64,000 nt of DNA. Origin: Tsukamurella paurometabola DSM 20162 (GTDB lineage Bacteria > Actinomycetota > Actinomycetes > Mycobacteriales > Mycobacteriaceae). Positions 35,910-45,065 of the stretch are shown here, in pieces. The notes below the pieces were generated by a model. That model saw nothing but the letters and a program-made list of their open reading frames with translations. It was not told the origin of the DNA and did not search any database. The translations under genes were made by a program, and so were the position numbers. Numbering within the stretch: the first letter of the stretch is position 1; each line of letters starts with the position of its first letter. The stretch covers positions 2,914,001-2,978,000 of the forward strand of contig NC_014158.1 in the NCBI RefSeq assembly GCF_000092225.1, written 5' to 3'.

Positions 35910-37364
35910 TCAGGCGCCAGCGGCAGCGAGATCGGCGGGGGCCAGATCGGCAGGCGACGACAGCGTGCCGCGCACCGCGGTGGCGGCGGCCACCGCGGGC
36001 GAGACCAGATGGGTGCGGCTCCCCTTGCCCTGCCTGCCCTCGAAGTTGCGATTCGAGGTGGACGCGGAACGCTCACCGGGCGCGAGCTGATCGGGGTTCA
36101 TTCCCAGGCACATCGAGCATCCGGCCTGCCGCCATTCGGCACCGGCGTCGAGGAAGATCTGCCCCAGCCCCTCCTCCTCGGCCTGCGCACGGACCCGCAT
36201 CGACCCGGGTACCACCAGCATTCGCACCCCGTCGGCAACCTTACGACCACGCAGGATCTCGGCGACGGCGCGCAGATCCTCGATCCGTCCGTTGGTACAG
36301 GAGCCGACGAAGACCGTATCGACCGCGATCTCACGCAGCGGTGTGCCGGGCTCGAGCCCCATGTACTGCAGCGCCTTCGCCGCGGTCTCGCGCTCCCCGT
36401 CGGAGCCGAAGGACGCCGGATCGGGAACCGAACCGCTCAGCGGCAGGCCCTGACCGGGGTTGGTGCCCCAGGTGACGAACGGTGTCAGCGCACCGCCGTC
36501 GATGTCGATCTCCGCGTCGAAGACGGCGCCCTCGTCGGTGCGCAGGGCATCCCACGCCGCGACGGCCTCGTCCCACAGCTCGCCCTGCGGCGCGTGCTCG
36601 CGCCCTCGGATGTAGTCGTAGGTGATCTGGTCGGGCGCGATCATCCCGGCGCGGGCGCCGGCCTCGATCGACATGTTGCAGATGGTCATCCGCGCCTCCA
36701 TCGAGAGCTTCTCGATGGCGCTGCCGCGGTACTCCAGCACGTATCCCTGGCCGCCGCCGGTGCCGATCTTGGCGATGATGGCCAGGATCAGATCCTTGGA
36801 GGTAACGCCCGGCTGCAGCTCGCCCGAAACATTGATGGCCATGGTCTTGAAGGGCTTGAGCGCCAATGTCTGGGTGGCCAGCACATGCTCGACCTCAGAG
36901 GTACCGATGCCCATGGCGATCGCGCCGAAGGCGCCGTGCGTGGACGTGTGACTGTCGCCGCACACCACCGTCATTCCCGGCTGAGTGAGACCGAGCTGTG
37001 GTCCCATCACGTGGACGATGCCCTGTTCGCCGTCCCCCATCGAGTGCAGGCGCACGCCGAACTCGGCGCAGTTGCGGCGCAACGTCTCGACCTGGGTGCG
37101 GGAGACTTCATCGGCGATCGGCTGGACCAGCGTGTCGGTCGGCACGTTGTGATCCTCGGTGGCGATGGTGAGATCCGGGCGGCGCACGGTGCGGCCGGCC
37201 AGGCGCAGACCGTCGAACGCCTGTGGGCTGGTGACCTCGTGCACGAGGTGCAGGTCGATGTAGATCAGGTCGGGCTCACGCGATGCGCCCTCGCCCTCCC
37301 CCTTGACGACGACGTGCTGATCCCAGACCTTCTCGGCCATGGTGCGCGGCTGCATGGATTCCAC
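35910..37364 (-). CDS. leuC: 3-isopropylmalate dehydratase large subunit
   Basis: 484 residues from GTG 37364, or 481 from ATG 37355. Aconitase-type [4Fe-4S] enzyme: cluster cysteines lie in [14 protein letters not shown] and in [15 protein letters not shown], and the substrate region has [18 protein letters not shown]. It forms the dehydratase with LeuD. The RBS AGGAG sits 3 bp from the GTG and 12 bp from the ATG, so the start is ambiguous; the family core begins at [10 protein letters not shown]. It is divergent from an IclR regulator, as in M. tuberculosis (Rv2988c/Rv2989). Confidence 0.97.
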   Translation of the reverse strand: MESMQPRTMAEKVWDQHVVVKGEGEGASREPDLIYIDLHLVHEVTSPQAFDGLRLAGRTVRRPDLTIATEDHNVPTDTLVQPIADEVSRTQVETLRRNCAEFGVRLHSMGDGEQGIVHVMGPQLGLTQPGMTVVCGDSHTSTHGAFGAIAMGIGTSEVEHVLATQTLALKPFKTMAINVSGELQPGVTSKDLILAIIAKIGTGGGQGYVLEYRGSAIEKLSMEARMTICNMSIEAGARAGMIAPDQITYDYIRGREHAPQGELWDEAVAAWDALRTDEGAVFDAEIDIDGGALTPFVTWGTNPGQGLPLSGSVPDPASFGSDGERETAAKALQYMGLEPGTPLREIAVDTVFVGSCTNGRIEDLRAVAEILRGRKVADGVRMLVVPGSMRVRAQAEEEGLGQIFLDAGAEWRQAGCSMCLGMNPDQLAPGERSASTSNRNFEGRQGKGSRTHLVSPAVAAATAVRGTLSSPADLAPADLAAAGA

Positions 37365-37442
37365 CTGCTCCTACGATCGGGCTCCGCAGAGGGACGCGGG
37401 CTGTGCGTTGAATCCCACCATGCGAGAGCTTAGTATCGAACT

Positions 37443-38168
37443 ATGGGACAGAATAGCTCACTGGCCGATCCGACCGAAAGTCCGGCTCCGGCCCCCGTGA
37501 GCGGCATCGGAGTACTCGACAAATCGGTAGCCGTACTGCGTGCCGCCGCCGCGGAGCCGGCCAGCCTCGCCGACCTCTGCGGCCGCACCGGGCTTCCCCG
37601 CGCCACGGCGCACCGTCTGGCCGTGGGACTCGAGCTCCACGGCCTGCTCTCCCGCGACGGCGACGGCCTGTGGCGCCCCGGAACCGCGCTGCGCGAGTTG
37701 GCCGCCAGCACGACCGACACTCTGGTGGACGCGGCCGCCATGGTGCTCCCCCGGCTGCGGGAGATCACCGGAGAGTCGGTGCAGTTGTACCGCCGCGAAG
37801 GCGATCACCGCGTCTGCGTTGCAGCGGCCGAACCTCCGTCCGGCCTACGCGACACGGTACCGGTGGGCACCCGACTGCCGATGACCGCGGGCTCGGGCGC
37901 GAAAGTCCTCACCGCGTGGGCGGATGCGTCCGATACCTCGTTCAGCGACCGCACCCTGTCCGATGTCCGCAAGCGCGGCTGGGCGCAGAGCGCCGGAGAG
38001 CGAGAGGCGGGCGTGGCGAGCGTCTCTGCGCCGGTGCGCGATGCGCGCGGCGACGTGATCGCCGCGATCTCCGTCTCGGGACCCATCGATCGGATGGGCC
38101 GCCGCCCGGGTGCGCGGTGGGCCGCAGATCTTCTCCAGGCCGCGGAGGCCTTGCAACGCCGGCTGTAG
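37443..38168 (+). CDS. IclR-family transcriptional regulator
   Basis: 241 residues. The winged-helix part (about 22-85) has SLADLCGRTGLPRATAHRLAVGLELHGLL, the IclR recognition helix. The effector domain contains TGESVQLYRREGDHRVC and GSGAKVLTAWA. It is divergent from leuCD with 78 bp between starts and is the likely regulator of leucine biosynthesis here, as proposed for the orthologue beside leuC in mycobacteria and corynebacteria (LtbR). Ligand not determinable. Confidence 0.92.
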   Translation: MGQNSSLADPTESPAPAPVSGIGVLDKSVAVLRAAAAEPASLADLCGRTGLPRATAHRLAVGLELHGLLSRDGDGLWRPGTALRELAASTTDTLVDAAAMVLPRLREITGESVQLYRREGDHRVCVAAAEPPSGLRDTVPVGTRLPMTAGSGAKVLTAWADASDTSFSDRTLSDVRKRGWAQSAGEREAGVASVSAPVRDARGDVIAAISVSGPIDRMGRRPGARWAADLLQAAEALQRRL

Positions 38169-38209
38169 ATCCGCGCCGATCCGGACGAGCTCTTGCGCGG
38201 CCAGTGAAT

Positions 38210-38551
38210 TCACCGCACCAGTCGCGCGCGGGGCAGATGGAGACGGCCGAGAAGTGCGTCCACGGCGACGATCTCGGCGATAGTGCAGTCCACCAGCAGC
38301 TTCACCTCGGTATCGCGCTTACCGCGGTCGACGGTCACGAAGGCGCCCACCACGCCGCGCCCGCGGTCCGATCCACGGAACACATCGATGCCCTGCCCGT
38401 CACCGGAGACGGTACCTGCGAGATAGCCGTAATCGACGGGATAGACGATGCCCGGATAGCGCGGGTGCGCAGTGCCATGCCGGCGATCCACGATCAGCTC
38501 GCTGGTGGCGAGCAGGCGGTCAAGAGCATCGAAGAAGTCCGGTTCGAGCAC
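38210..38551 (-). CDS. Short inorganic pyrophosphatase-like protein with degenerate active site
   Basis: 113 residues against about 160-170 for a typical family-I pyrophosphatase. The segment IVYPVDYGYLAGT (35-47) is clearly the PPase core. However, the signature D-[SGDN]-D-[PE]-x-D reads DGQGID (51-56): the second metal-binding Asp is Gln and the Pro/Glu is Gly. The C-terminal part with further metal ligands is shortened. It may be an inactive or re-purposed relative. It lies between iclR and tRNA genes on the opposite strand to iclR, and its 3' end is 41 bp from the iclR stop. Confidence 0.75.
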   Translation of the reverse strand: MLEPDFFDALDRLLATSELIVDRRHGTAHPRYPGIVYPVDYGYLAGTVSGDGQGIDVFRGSDRGRGVVGAFVTVDRGKRDTEVKLLVDCTIAEIVAVDALLGRLHLPRARLVR

Positions 38552-38570
38552 GTGCCCTCCTCGAGAACGC

Positions 38571-38602
38571 GAAAGGCCCGGACCGCTCGGTCCGGGCCTT
38601 TC
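38571..38602 (-). terminator. Terminator after the tRNA genes
   Basis: GAAAGGCCCGGACCG and its exact complement, 15-base arms, lying just 3' of the second minus-strand tRNA-Glu and 20 bp before the pyrophosphatase-like start. Confidence 0.8.
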
Positions 38603-38609
38603 GTCTGCG

Positions 38610-38682
38610 TACCCCCGATGGGATTCGAACCCACGCTACCGCCGTGAGAGGGCGGCGTCCTAGGCCGCTAGACGACGGGGGC
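38610..38682 (-). tRNA. tRNA-Glu (CTC), copy 1
   Basis: 73 nt. The anticodon arm CCGCC-CTCTCAC-GGCGG gives anticodon CTC, and the T-arm reads GTGGG-TTCGAAT-CCCAT. The acceptor GCCCCCG pairs with CGGGGGT, ending in a G-U pair with A73. No CCA is encoded. Identical to copy 2. Confidence 0.96.
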
Positions 38683-38721
38683 TAGAACTGCCGATGAAGG
38701 TAGCACAACCGACATCGAACG

Positions 38722-38794
38722 TACCCCCGATGGGATTCGAACCCACGCTACCGCCGTGAGAGGGCGGCGTCCTAGGCCGCTAGACGACGGGGGC
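38722..38794 (-). tRNA. tRNA-Glu (CTC), copy 2
   Basis: 73 nt, identical to the copy 112 bp away, with the same anticodon CTC and no encoded CCA. Tandem copies of a single isoacceptor suggest recent duplication or gene conversion. Confidence 0.96.
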
Positions 38795-38831
38795 TAGGAC
38801 ACGCTTCCGCGTTCACAGAAGCGTTGTCACG

Positions 38832-38903
38832 CTGGCCTACCAGGACTCGAACCTAGAATGGCTGAACCAGAATCAGCTGTGTTGCCAATTACACCATAGG
38901 CCA
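38832..38903 (-). tRNA. tRNA-Gln (CTG)
   Basis: 72 nt. The anticodon arm GCTGA-TTCTGGT-TCAGC gives anticodon CTG. The acceptor TGGCCTA/TAGGCCA has the U1-A72 pair that GatCAB uses to select tRNA-Gln, and G73 follows. It is first in a minus-strand tRNA run of Gln-Glu-Glu. Confidence 0.95.
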
Positions 38904-38995
38904 ATCACTCGCCTCGGGGATGTTTCCAACCCCGTTTTGAGCCGCGATTCAGCGTACCCACCGGAAACGGATACGCCAAATCGGCTGGTCAACCC

Positions 38996-40510
38996 CTACT
39001 GGTCCGTGGCACCGCCCGCAGGCACCAGAGCACGCGCCGCGGCGAGGCGCCCCAGGGTCCGTTCGCGGCCCAGCAACTCGAGCGATTCGAACAGCGGCGG
39101 ACTCACGGGCGAGCCGGTGACGGCCACGCGGATCGGGGCGTACGCCTTGCGCGGTTTGAGTTCGAGTTCGTCGATCAGCGTGACCTTGAGCGCGTTCTCG
39201 ATGGCCTCGGTCGTCCAGTCGTCGAGGTCCGCGAGCACCTCGGAGGCGGCGTCGAGCACCGCGCCGGCGTCGGCCTTGATGTTCTTCGCGGCCGCAGTCG
39301 GGTCGACGATGAACTCCGTCTCATCGACGTACAGGAACTTCAGCAGATCCCACGCATCCCCGAGCACCACGATGCGGGTCTGCACGAGGTCGGCGGCGGT
39401 GACGAACTCGGGCCCGAGCTGCGCATCGCTCACATGCCCACGCTCGATCAGGAACGCCCGCAGGCGGGCGGCGAAGTCCTCGGCGGAGAGCAAACGGATG
39501 TGCTCGGCATTGATCGCATCGGCCTTCTTCTGGTCGAATCGGGCCGGGTTCGAGTTCACCCGGTGCACATCGAACGCGGCGATCATCTCGTCGAGGCTGA
39601 AAACGTCGTTGTCGGCGGAGATCCCCCAGCCGAGCAGTGCGAGGTAGTTGAGCAGCCCCTCCGGGATGAAGCCTCGGTCCCGGTGATGGAAGAGGTTCGA
39701 CTGCGGATCGCGCTTGGAGAGCTTCTTGTTGCCCTCCCCCATGACGAATGGCAGATGCCCGAACTCCGGCGTGAATTCGGCCAGCCCTACCTTCTGCAGT
39801 GCCTCGTACAGCGCGATCTGCCGCGGGGTGGAGCTGAGCAGATCTTCTCCGCGGAGCACGTGGGTGATCTTCATCAATGCGTCGTCGACGGGGTTGACCA
39901 GGGTGTAGAGCGGATCGCCGTTCGCCCGCGTCAACGCGAAGTCCGGCACGCTCCCGGCGGCGAAGGTGGTCTCGCCGCGCACCATGTCGTTCCACGCCAG
40001 ATCATGGTCGGGCATCCGCAGCCGCACCACGGGGCTGCGACCCTCAGCGACGTACGCCGCCTTCTGTTCCGCTGTGAGGTCGCGGTCGAAATTGTCGTAC
40101 CCCAGCTTCGGATTGCGACCGGCGGCCACGTGCCGCGCCTCCACCTCTTCGGGCGTGGAGAAGGCCTCGTACGCGAGCCCGGCGTCGAGCAACCTCCGCA
40201 CCACGTCGAGGTGCAGCTCCCTACGCTCGGACTGCCGGTAGGGACCGTACGGGCCGCCCACCTCGGGCCCCTCGTCCCAATCCAGCCCCAGCCAGCGCAA
40301 CGATTCCAGGATCGCGGCATAGCTTTCCTCACTGTCGCGGGCGGCGTCGGTGTCCTCGATGCGGAAGACGAAGGTGCCGCCGGTGTGGCGGGCGTGCGCG
40401 AAGTTGAACAGCGCGGTGCGCACCATGCCCACATGCGGGGTGCCGGTGGGCGACGGGCAGAAACGCACGCGCACGGCGCGATCGGTCGGGTTCGAGGGCA
40501 GTTCAGTCAC
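38996..40510 (-). CDS. gltX: Glutamyl-tRNA synthetase
   Basis: 504 residues from GTG 40510. The class-I signatures are [20 protein letters not shown] (HIGH equivalent) and [11 protein letters not shown] (KMSKS equivalent), with the usual anticodon-binding C-terminus. In organisms that use GatCAB, GluRS is normally non-discriminating and charges both tRNA-Glu and tRNA-Gln. The adjacent tRNA-Glu and tRNA-Gln genes and gatB 22 kb away fit that route. Position relative to leuC and leuB matches M. tuberculosis gltS. Confidence 0.96.
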   Translation of the reverse strand: MTELPSNPTDRAVRVRFCPSPTGTPHVGMVRTALFNFAHARHTGGTFVFRIEDTDAARDSEESYAAILESLRWLGLDWDEGPEVGGPYGPYRQSERRELHLDVVRRLLDAGLAYEAFSTPEEVEARHVAAGRNPKLGYDNFDRDLTAEQKAAYVAEGRSPVVRLRMPDHDLAWNDMVRGETTFAAGSVPDFALTRANGDPLYTLVNPVDDALMKITHVLRGEDLLSSTPRQIALYEALQKVGLAEFTPEFGHLPFVMGEGNKKLSKRDPQSNLFHHRDRGFIPEGLLNYLALLGWGISADNDVFSLDEMIAAFDVHRVNSNPARFDQKKADAINAEHIRLLSAEDFAARLRAFLIERGHVSDAQLGPEFVTAADLVQTRIVVLGDAWDLLKFLYVDETEFIVDPTAAAKNIKADAGAVLDAASEVLADLDDWTTEAIENALKVTLIDELELKPRKAYAPIRVAVTGSPVSPPLFESLELLGRERTLGRLAAARALVPAGGATDQ

Positions 40511-40560
40511 GGCTACCAGGGTAGTCGCCGCACACCGGGCGACCGGCCTAGCCTCGGGAT

Positions 40561-41880
40561 ATGACCGAACGCATCGCCGTGACCGAGTCGGGAACGGTGC
40601 GCGGCACCGTCGCTCACGGAATCGCCACGTACCGCGGCATCCCGTACGCGGCATCACCCGTCGGGTCGCTGCGCTTCGCGCCACCGCAGCCGTGCGAGCC
40701 GTGGGCGGGCGTCCTCGACGGCGCGCACGCCGGGCCGTCGGTGCCGCAGGGACCGTCCCGGCTGGAGGCGGTGATGGGGCGGCGCGTGCCGGATTGGGAC
40801 GAGGACGGCTGTCTCACCCTGAACGTCTGGGCCCCGGACGGCGCCGCGGACCGCCCGATCCTGCCGTGGTTCCACGGGGGTGGGTTCACCAGCGGCAGCG
40901 GCGGTTGGGACTGGTACGACGGTGCGCAGCTCGCCGGGGCCGGCGACATCGTGGTGGTCACGGCGAACTATCGCGTGGGACCGCTGGGCTTCATCCACCA
41001 TCCGGACCTCGGCGCAGACAATCTCGGCATCCAGGACCAGGCCCGGGCGCTGAATTGGGTGGCGCGCAATGCCGCCGCGTTCGGCGCAGATCCGGCGCGG
41101 ATCACCGTGGGCGGCCAGTCCGCCGGGGCGTATTCGGCTCTGTACCTGGCACTGTCCCCAGCGACCGCCTCCCGAGTGCATGCGGTGCTCGCGCAGAGCG
41201 GGCCGTTCGGGATGGCGCCACAGCCCGAGGACGAGGCCGTCGCCCGCGCCGATCGCTACGTGGCGCTCGCAGGAGTCGACGATCCGGCAGCGCTGCGCGG
41301 GCTGGCGGCAGCTCAGTTGCTCGACGCGTATCGCGACCTGGCCGGGGTGACCTCGATACCGGGCACCGTGGCACCGCCGATGTATCCGGTACTGGGCGGA
41401 TTCGGAACCGAGCGGCCGTGGGAGGAGTCGCTCGATGCCGGCGCGCTCAATGGCAAGGCGCTGATGATCGGGACGGTACGCGACGAGATGACGGCCTTCC
41501 GCGCGGTCGATCCGCGCCACGCCCGCGACCGGAACGCCGAGAGCGCGGCGGGGGACGCCCTCTTCGGCATCCGATCGATCGCCGACCGGCACGCCGATGC
41601 CGGAAACCTCGTGTACGCGTATCGCTTCGACCGCGCCACGACACCGGACCCGACCGGGCTCGGCGCCACGCACTGCGCGGACCTGCCGTTCGCTTTCAAC
41701 ACACTCGACAGCTATGCCGGCGCAGCGATGCTCGGCGACGTGAGCGCCGCGGATCGCGCACTGGCCCGGCGGTTCTGCGGCGCCGTCGCCGGCTTCGTCG
41801 CGACGGGACGTCCCGGCGCCCCGGCGTGGGAGCCGTACCGCCCGGGCGAGCCCGGGACGGCGGCGATCATCGACCGGTGA
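40561..41880 (+). CDS. Type-B carboxylesterase
   Basis: 439 residues, on the short side for the family (about 500). Alpha/beta hydrolase with the nucleophile elbow [12 protein letters not shown] (Ser187), oxyanion region [13 protein letters not shown] (about 103-115) and catalytic-His stretch [14 protein letters not shown]. No signal peptide, so cytoplasmic. It cleaves carboxylic esters of unknown identity; the surrounding genes give no hint. It is divergent from gltX with 50 bp between starts and is absent from the corresponding mycobacterial gene order, so it is probably a lineage-specific insertion. Confidence 0.88.
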   Translation: MTERIAVTESGTVRGTVAHGIATYRGIPYAASPVGSLRFAPPQPCEPWAGVLDGAHAGPSVPQGPSRLEAVMGRRVPDWDEDGCLTLNVWAPDGAADRPILPWFHGGGFTSGSGGWDWYDGAQLAGAGDIVVVTANYRVGPLGFIHHPDLGADNLGIQDQARALNWVARNAAAFGADPARITVGGQSAGAYSALYLALSPATASRVHAVLAQSGPFGMAPQPEDEAVARADRYVALAGVDDPAALRGLAAAQLLDAYRDLAGVTSIPGTVAPPMYPVLGGFGTERPWEESLDAGALNGKALMIGTVRDEMTAFRAVDPRHARDRNAESAAGDALFGIRSIADRHADAGNLVYAYRFDRATTPDPTGLGATHCADLPFAFNTLDSYAGAAMLGDVSAADRALARRFCGAVAGFVATGRPGAPAWEPYRPGEPGTAAIIDR

Positions 41881-42654
41881 TCAGCGGTCCTCGGCAAGGC
41901 TGGTGAGCGTGCCGATGCCTTCGACGGTGACCGCCACCTGCTGGCCGGCACGGATCGGCCCGACGCCCTCGGGGGTACCGGTGAGGATCACGTCACCGGG
42001 GAGCAGGGTCATCACCGAGGAGATCCACTCCACGATGTCGCCGATCGAGTGGATCATCAGCGAGGTGCGGGAGTCCTGTTTGATCTCGCCGTCGAGTTCG
42101 GTGTAGATCCGCGCATCCGACGGGTCGAAATCCGTCTCGATCCAGGGCCCCAGCGGGCAGAAGCTGTCGTAACTCTTGGCGCGGGTCCATTGGCCGTCGT
42201 GCGCCTGCTGATCGCGGGCGGTCACGTCGTTGGCCACGGTGTAGCCGAGGATGACGTCCTTGGCGCGTGCGGCGGCGACATCGCGGCAGGGCTGGCCGAT
42301 CACCACGGCGAGCTCGCCCTCGTAGTCCACCTGCTGGGAGTTGCGCGGCAGCTTGATCGGAGCCAGCGGCCCGACGATCGAGGTATTGGGCTTGATGAAG
42401 ATGACGGGATCCTTGGGCGCCTCGCCGCCCATCTCAGCGGCATGCGCCGCGTAGTTCTTGCCGATGCAGATCACCTTGCTGGCCAGAATCGGGGCGAGCA
42501 GTCGCACATCGTCGAGTGCCCAGCTACGGCCGGTGAACTCCGGTGTGCCGAAGGGATGTTCGGAGATTTCGCGGGCACGGGCACCGTCGTCCGGGTCACC
42601 CTCGATGGCCGCGAACGCGACTCCGTCACTGCTGGCGATTCGTGCAAGGCGCAT
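41881..42654 (-). CDS. Fumarylacetoacetate hydrolase family protein
   Basis: 257 residues, with a catalytic domain typical of acylpyruvate hydrolase/oxaloacetate decarboxylase-like FAH members. Key motifs: ICIGKNYAAHAAEMG, the metal-binding VDYEGELAVVIG and TVANDVTARDQQ, and a late GDVILTGTPEGVG. Cytoplasmic enzyme acting on short diketo acids. It corresponds to Rv2993c, adjacent to gltX. It shares the fold with the truncated gene at the left edge but is a different subfamily. Confidence 0.9.
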   Translation of the reverse strand: MRLARIASSDGVAFAAIEGDPDDGARAREISEHPFGTPEFTGRSWALDDVRLLAPILASKVICIGKNYAAHAAEMGGEAPKDPVIFIKPNTSIVGPLAPIKLPRNSQQVDYEGELAVVIGQPCRDVAAARAKDVILGYTVANDVTARDQQAHDGQWTRAKSYDSFCPLGPWIETDFDPSDARIYTELDGEIKQDSRTSLMIHSIGDIVEWISSVMTLLPGDVILTGTPEGVGPIRAGQQVAVTVEGIGTLTSLAEDR

Positions 42655-42744
42655 GAGGCGAGCCTACCGGTCGACCGGAATACTTCGATCAGCTAGGCTT
42701 TGTCTCAGATGTTAAGCATGTCGTCTCATCAGTTGGGAGTCGCG

Positions 42745-43974
42745 ATGGAGATGTCCGCCGCCCGCCGCTGGTGGATCCTGGCGGTCTCGATGACCGCCGC
42801 GATCACCACCACCGCCACCGTGAACTGCACGGCGTTCCTCCTCCCCCAGCTCATCCGCGACGGGCTCAGTCCACAGCGTGCCGGGGTGTTCGCCGCTGCC
42901 GCGCCCGCGGGCCTGCTCCTGACCACGATCCTGTGGGGGGCGATGATCGACCGCTACGGCGAGCGCCGCGTGCTGCTGGTGAGCCTTGCCAGCGCCACCG
43001 CCGGACTGGCCGGCACCGTCGCGGCGTTCGCCGCGCACCTTCCGCTACCGATGGTGGCGATCGGACTCTTCGTCTCGTCCGCGATGGCGGCGAGCGGGAA
43101 CGGAGCGAGCGGTCGCATCGTGGTGGGGTGGTTCCCCGCATCGAGTCGCGGCACCGCGATGGGCATCCGGCAGACCTCGCAACCGCTGGGCATCGCGATC
43201 CTGTCGCTGACCATGCCGCTGCTGGCGAACCGGGTCGGCCTCACCGCGGCCATGACCGTACCGCTCGTGGTCGCCGCGGTGTCCCTGATCCTGGTGTGGG
43301 CGTTCATCGTCGACCCGCCGCGCCCCGAATCCGGTGCGGCCGCTATCGAGGCGCGGACGAATCCCTATCGCGAGGACTCGTTCCTTGCTCGCATCCACGC
43401 AGTCTCGCTGCTGCTCGTGCTGCCGCAGGGCGCGATATGGACATGGGGCATCACATGGCTGATCGTCGGCCTGAACTGGGCACCGGCCACCGCCGGACTG
43501 CTGGTCTCCGCCAGCCAGCTGTGCGGTGCCCTAGGCCGGATCGCGGCGGGCGCCTGGTCGGACCGGCTGGGATCGCGCACCGCGCCGATCAAGTGGATCG
43601 CGCTGGGAGCAGCCGCGGCAATGGGTGCACTGGGCGCACTCACCGCCGTCGGGTCTCCGATCGCGGTGGCGGTGTTCCTGATCGCGTCGGTGGTCACCGT
43701 CGCCGATAACGGCCTGGCCTTCACCGCGATCGCCGAGAAGGCCGGCCCGTATTACAGCGGACGCGCGTTGGGAATCCAGAACACCGGGCAGTTCATCGTG
43801 ACCACCGCCGCGGGGCCGGTCCTGGGAACCCTGATCCACGCCACCGGCTTCGCCGCGGCCTTCGCCATCGTCGCCCTCGCGCCGCTGATCGCCTACCCGT
43901 TGGTGCCCTCCGACGCGAAGCCCGCGGACGTGCCGGAACATCCCGAGGCGGCACCGTCGACCCCCACCACCTGA
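42745..43974 (+). CDS. Major facilitator superfamily transporter
   Basis: 409 residues from ATG 42745, chosen because GGGAG sits five bases upstream; longer readings from ATG or TTG codons up to 45 bp earlier lack that. About 12 membrane segments are visible, with the MFS loop signature DRYGERRVLL between helices 2 and 3 and its repeat AGAWSDRLGSRTAP after helix 8. Proton-linked exporter or importer of unknown substrate. It corresponds in position to Rv2994. Convergent with leuB. Confidence 0.87.
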   Translation: MEMSAARRWWILAVSMTAAITTTATVNCTAFLLPQLIRDGLSPQRAGVFAAAAPAGLLLTTILWGAMIDRYGERRVLLVSLASATAGLAGTVAAFAAHLPLPMVAIGLFVSSAMAASGNGASGRIVVGWFPASSRGTAMGIRQTSQPLGIAILSLTMPLLANRVGLTAAMTVPLVVAAVSLILVWAFIVDPPRPESGAAAIEARTNPYREDSFLARIHAVSLLLVLPQGAIWTWGITWLIVGLNWAPATAGLLVSASQLCGALGRIAAGAWSDRLGSRTAPIKWIALGAAAAMGALGALTAVGSPIAVAVFLIASVVTVADNGLAFTAIAEKAGPYYSGRALGIQNTGQFIVTTAAGPVLGTLIHATGFAAAFAIVALAPLIAYPLVPSDAKPADVPEHPEAAPSTPTT

Positions 43975-44033
43975 CTTAACAGCGTTAGCCCACACCGCTT
44001 CCTGGGGAAACAGTATGGGCTAACGCTGTTAAG
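43975..44033. terminator. Long perfect inverted repeat between MFS gene and leuB
   Basis: Eighteen-base arms CTTAACAGCGTTAGCCCA / TGGGCTAACGCTGTTAAG around 23 bases, starting directly after the MFS stop codon. It probably terminates both convergent genes. It is unlike the GC-rich hairpins elsewhere in the window, and a protein-binding or mobile-element origin is possible. Confidence 0.6.
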
Positions 44034-44045
44034 CCGGAGTGGCTG

Positions 44046-45065
44046 CTAGACGCTGAGGGTGGCGGCGATGCGGTCGCCGACCTCGACGGTGCGGACCGGG
44101 GCGTCACCGCGCGCCTCGAGATCGGCCGCGACGGCCGTCTCGATGCGCTGCGCGCCGTCCTCGTTCCCGAGGTGACGCAGCAGCATCGCCGCGGACAAGA
44201 TGGCCGCTGTCGGGTCCGCGATCCCCTGGCCCACGATGTCGGGCGCACTGCCGTGTACGGGCTCGAACATGGACGGATTGGTGCCGGTCGCGTCGATGTT
44301 GCCCGACGCGGCGAGACCGATACCGCCGGAGATCGCGCCCGCCTCGTCGGTGAGGATGTCGCCGAACAGGTTGTCGGTGACGATCACGTCGAATCGCGAC
44401 GGATCGGTCACCAGGTAGATGGTGGCCGCGTCGATGTGGCTGTAATCCACTGCGACATCGGGGAACTCGCGTCCGACCTCGTCGACGGTGCGCTGCCACA
44501 GGCCGCCGCCGTAGACCAGCACGTTGGTCTTGTGCACCAACGTCAGCTTCTTGCGGCGGGTCTGTGCGAGCGCGAAGGCGTAACGCACCACGCGCTCGGC
44601 GCCGAAACGCGTGTTCACCGAGGTCTCGTTGGCCACCTCGTGCGGGGTGCCCACGCGGATCGCGCCGCCGTTGCCCGTGTACGCACCCTCGGTGCCCTCG
44701 CGGACCACCACGAAGTCGATCTCACCAGGGTTCTTCAGGGGCGATTCCACGCCGGGGAACAGCTTGGAGGGCCGCAGATTCACGTGATGGTCGAGCGCGA
44801 AGCGCATCTTCAGGAGCAGACCGCGCTCGAGCACGCCCGGCGGCACCTTGCGCGGATCGCCGATGGCGCCGAGCAGGATCGCGTCGTGCTCGCGTAGCGA
44901 TGCCAGATCCTCGTCGGTCAGCAGCTCACCGTTGCGCTCATAGCGACGCGAACCCAGGTCGTAGTCGGTGGTCTCGATATCACCGGCCACCACGCGGAGC
45001 ACCTTGAGTGCCTCCGCCACCACCTCGGGGCCGATACCGTCCCCACCGATCACCGCGAGCTTCAC
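44046..45065 (-). CDS. leuB: 3-isopropylmalate dehydrogenase
   Basis: 339 residues from [22 protein letters not shown] starts the beta-decarboxylating dehydrogenase fold. The substrate region has [15 protein letters not shown], and the metal site is [19 protein letters not shown], with the NAD region [16 protein letters not shown]. It oxidises 3-isopropylmalate in leucine synthesis. The start overlaps the serA stop by four bases, the same serA-leuB order as in M. tuberculosis. Confidence 0.97.
   Translation of the reverse strand: MKLAVIGGDGIGPEVVAEALKVLRVVAGDIETTDYDLGSRRYERNGELLTDEDLASLREHDAILLGAIGDPRKVPPGVLERGLLLKMRFALDHHVNLRPSKLFPGVESPLKNPGEIDFVVVREGTEGAYTGNGGAIRVGTPHEVANETSVNTRFGAERVVRYAFALAQTRRKKLTLVHKTNVLVYGGGLWQRTVDEVGREFPDVAVDYSHIDAATIYLVTDPSRFDVIVTDNLFGDILTDEAGAISGGIGLAASGNIDATGTNPSMFEPVHGSAPDIVGQGIADPTAAILSAAMLLRHLGNEDGAQRIETAVAADLEARGDAPVRTVEVGDRIAATLSV

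Noticed and set aside
42700-42744. Upstream TTG/ATG starts for the MFS transporter
   Set aside because: Only ATG 42745 has a well-placed ribosome-binding site (GGGAG), and helix 1 begins soon after it.
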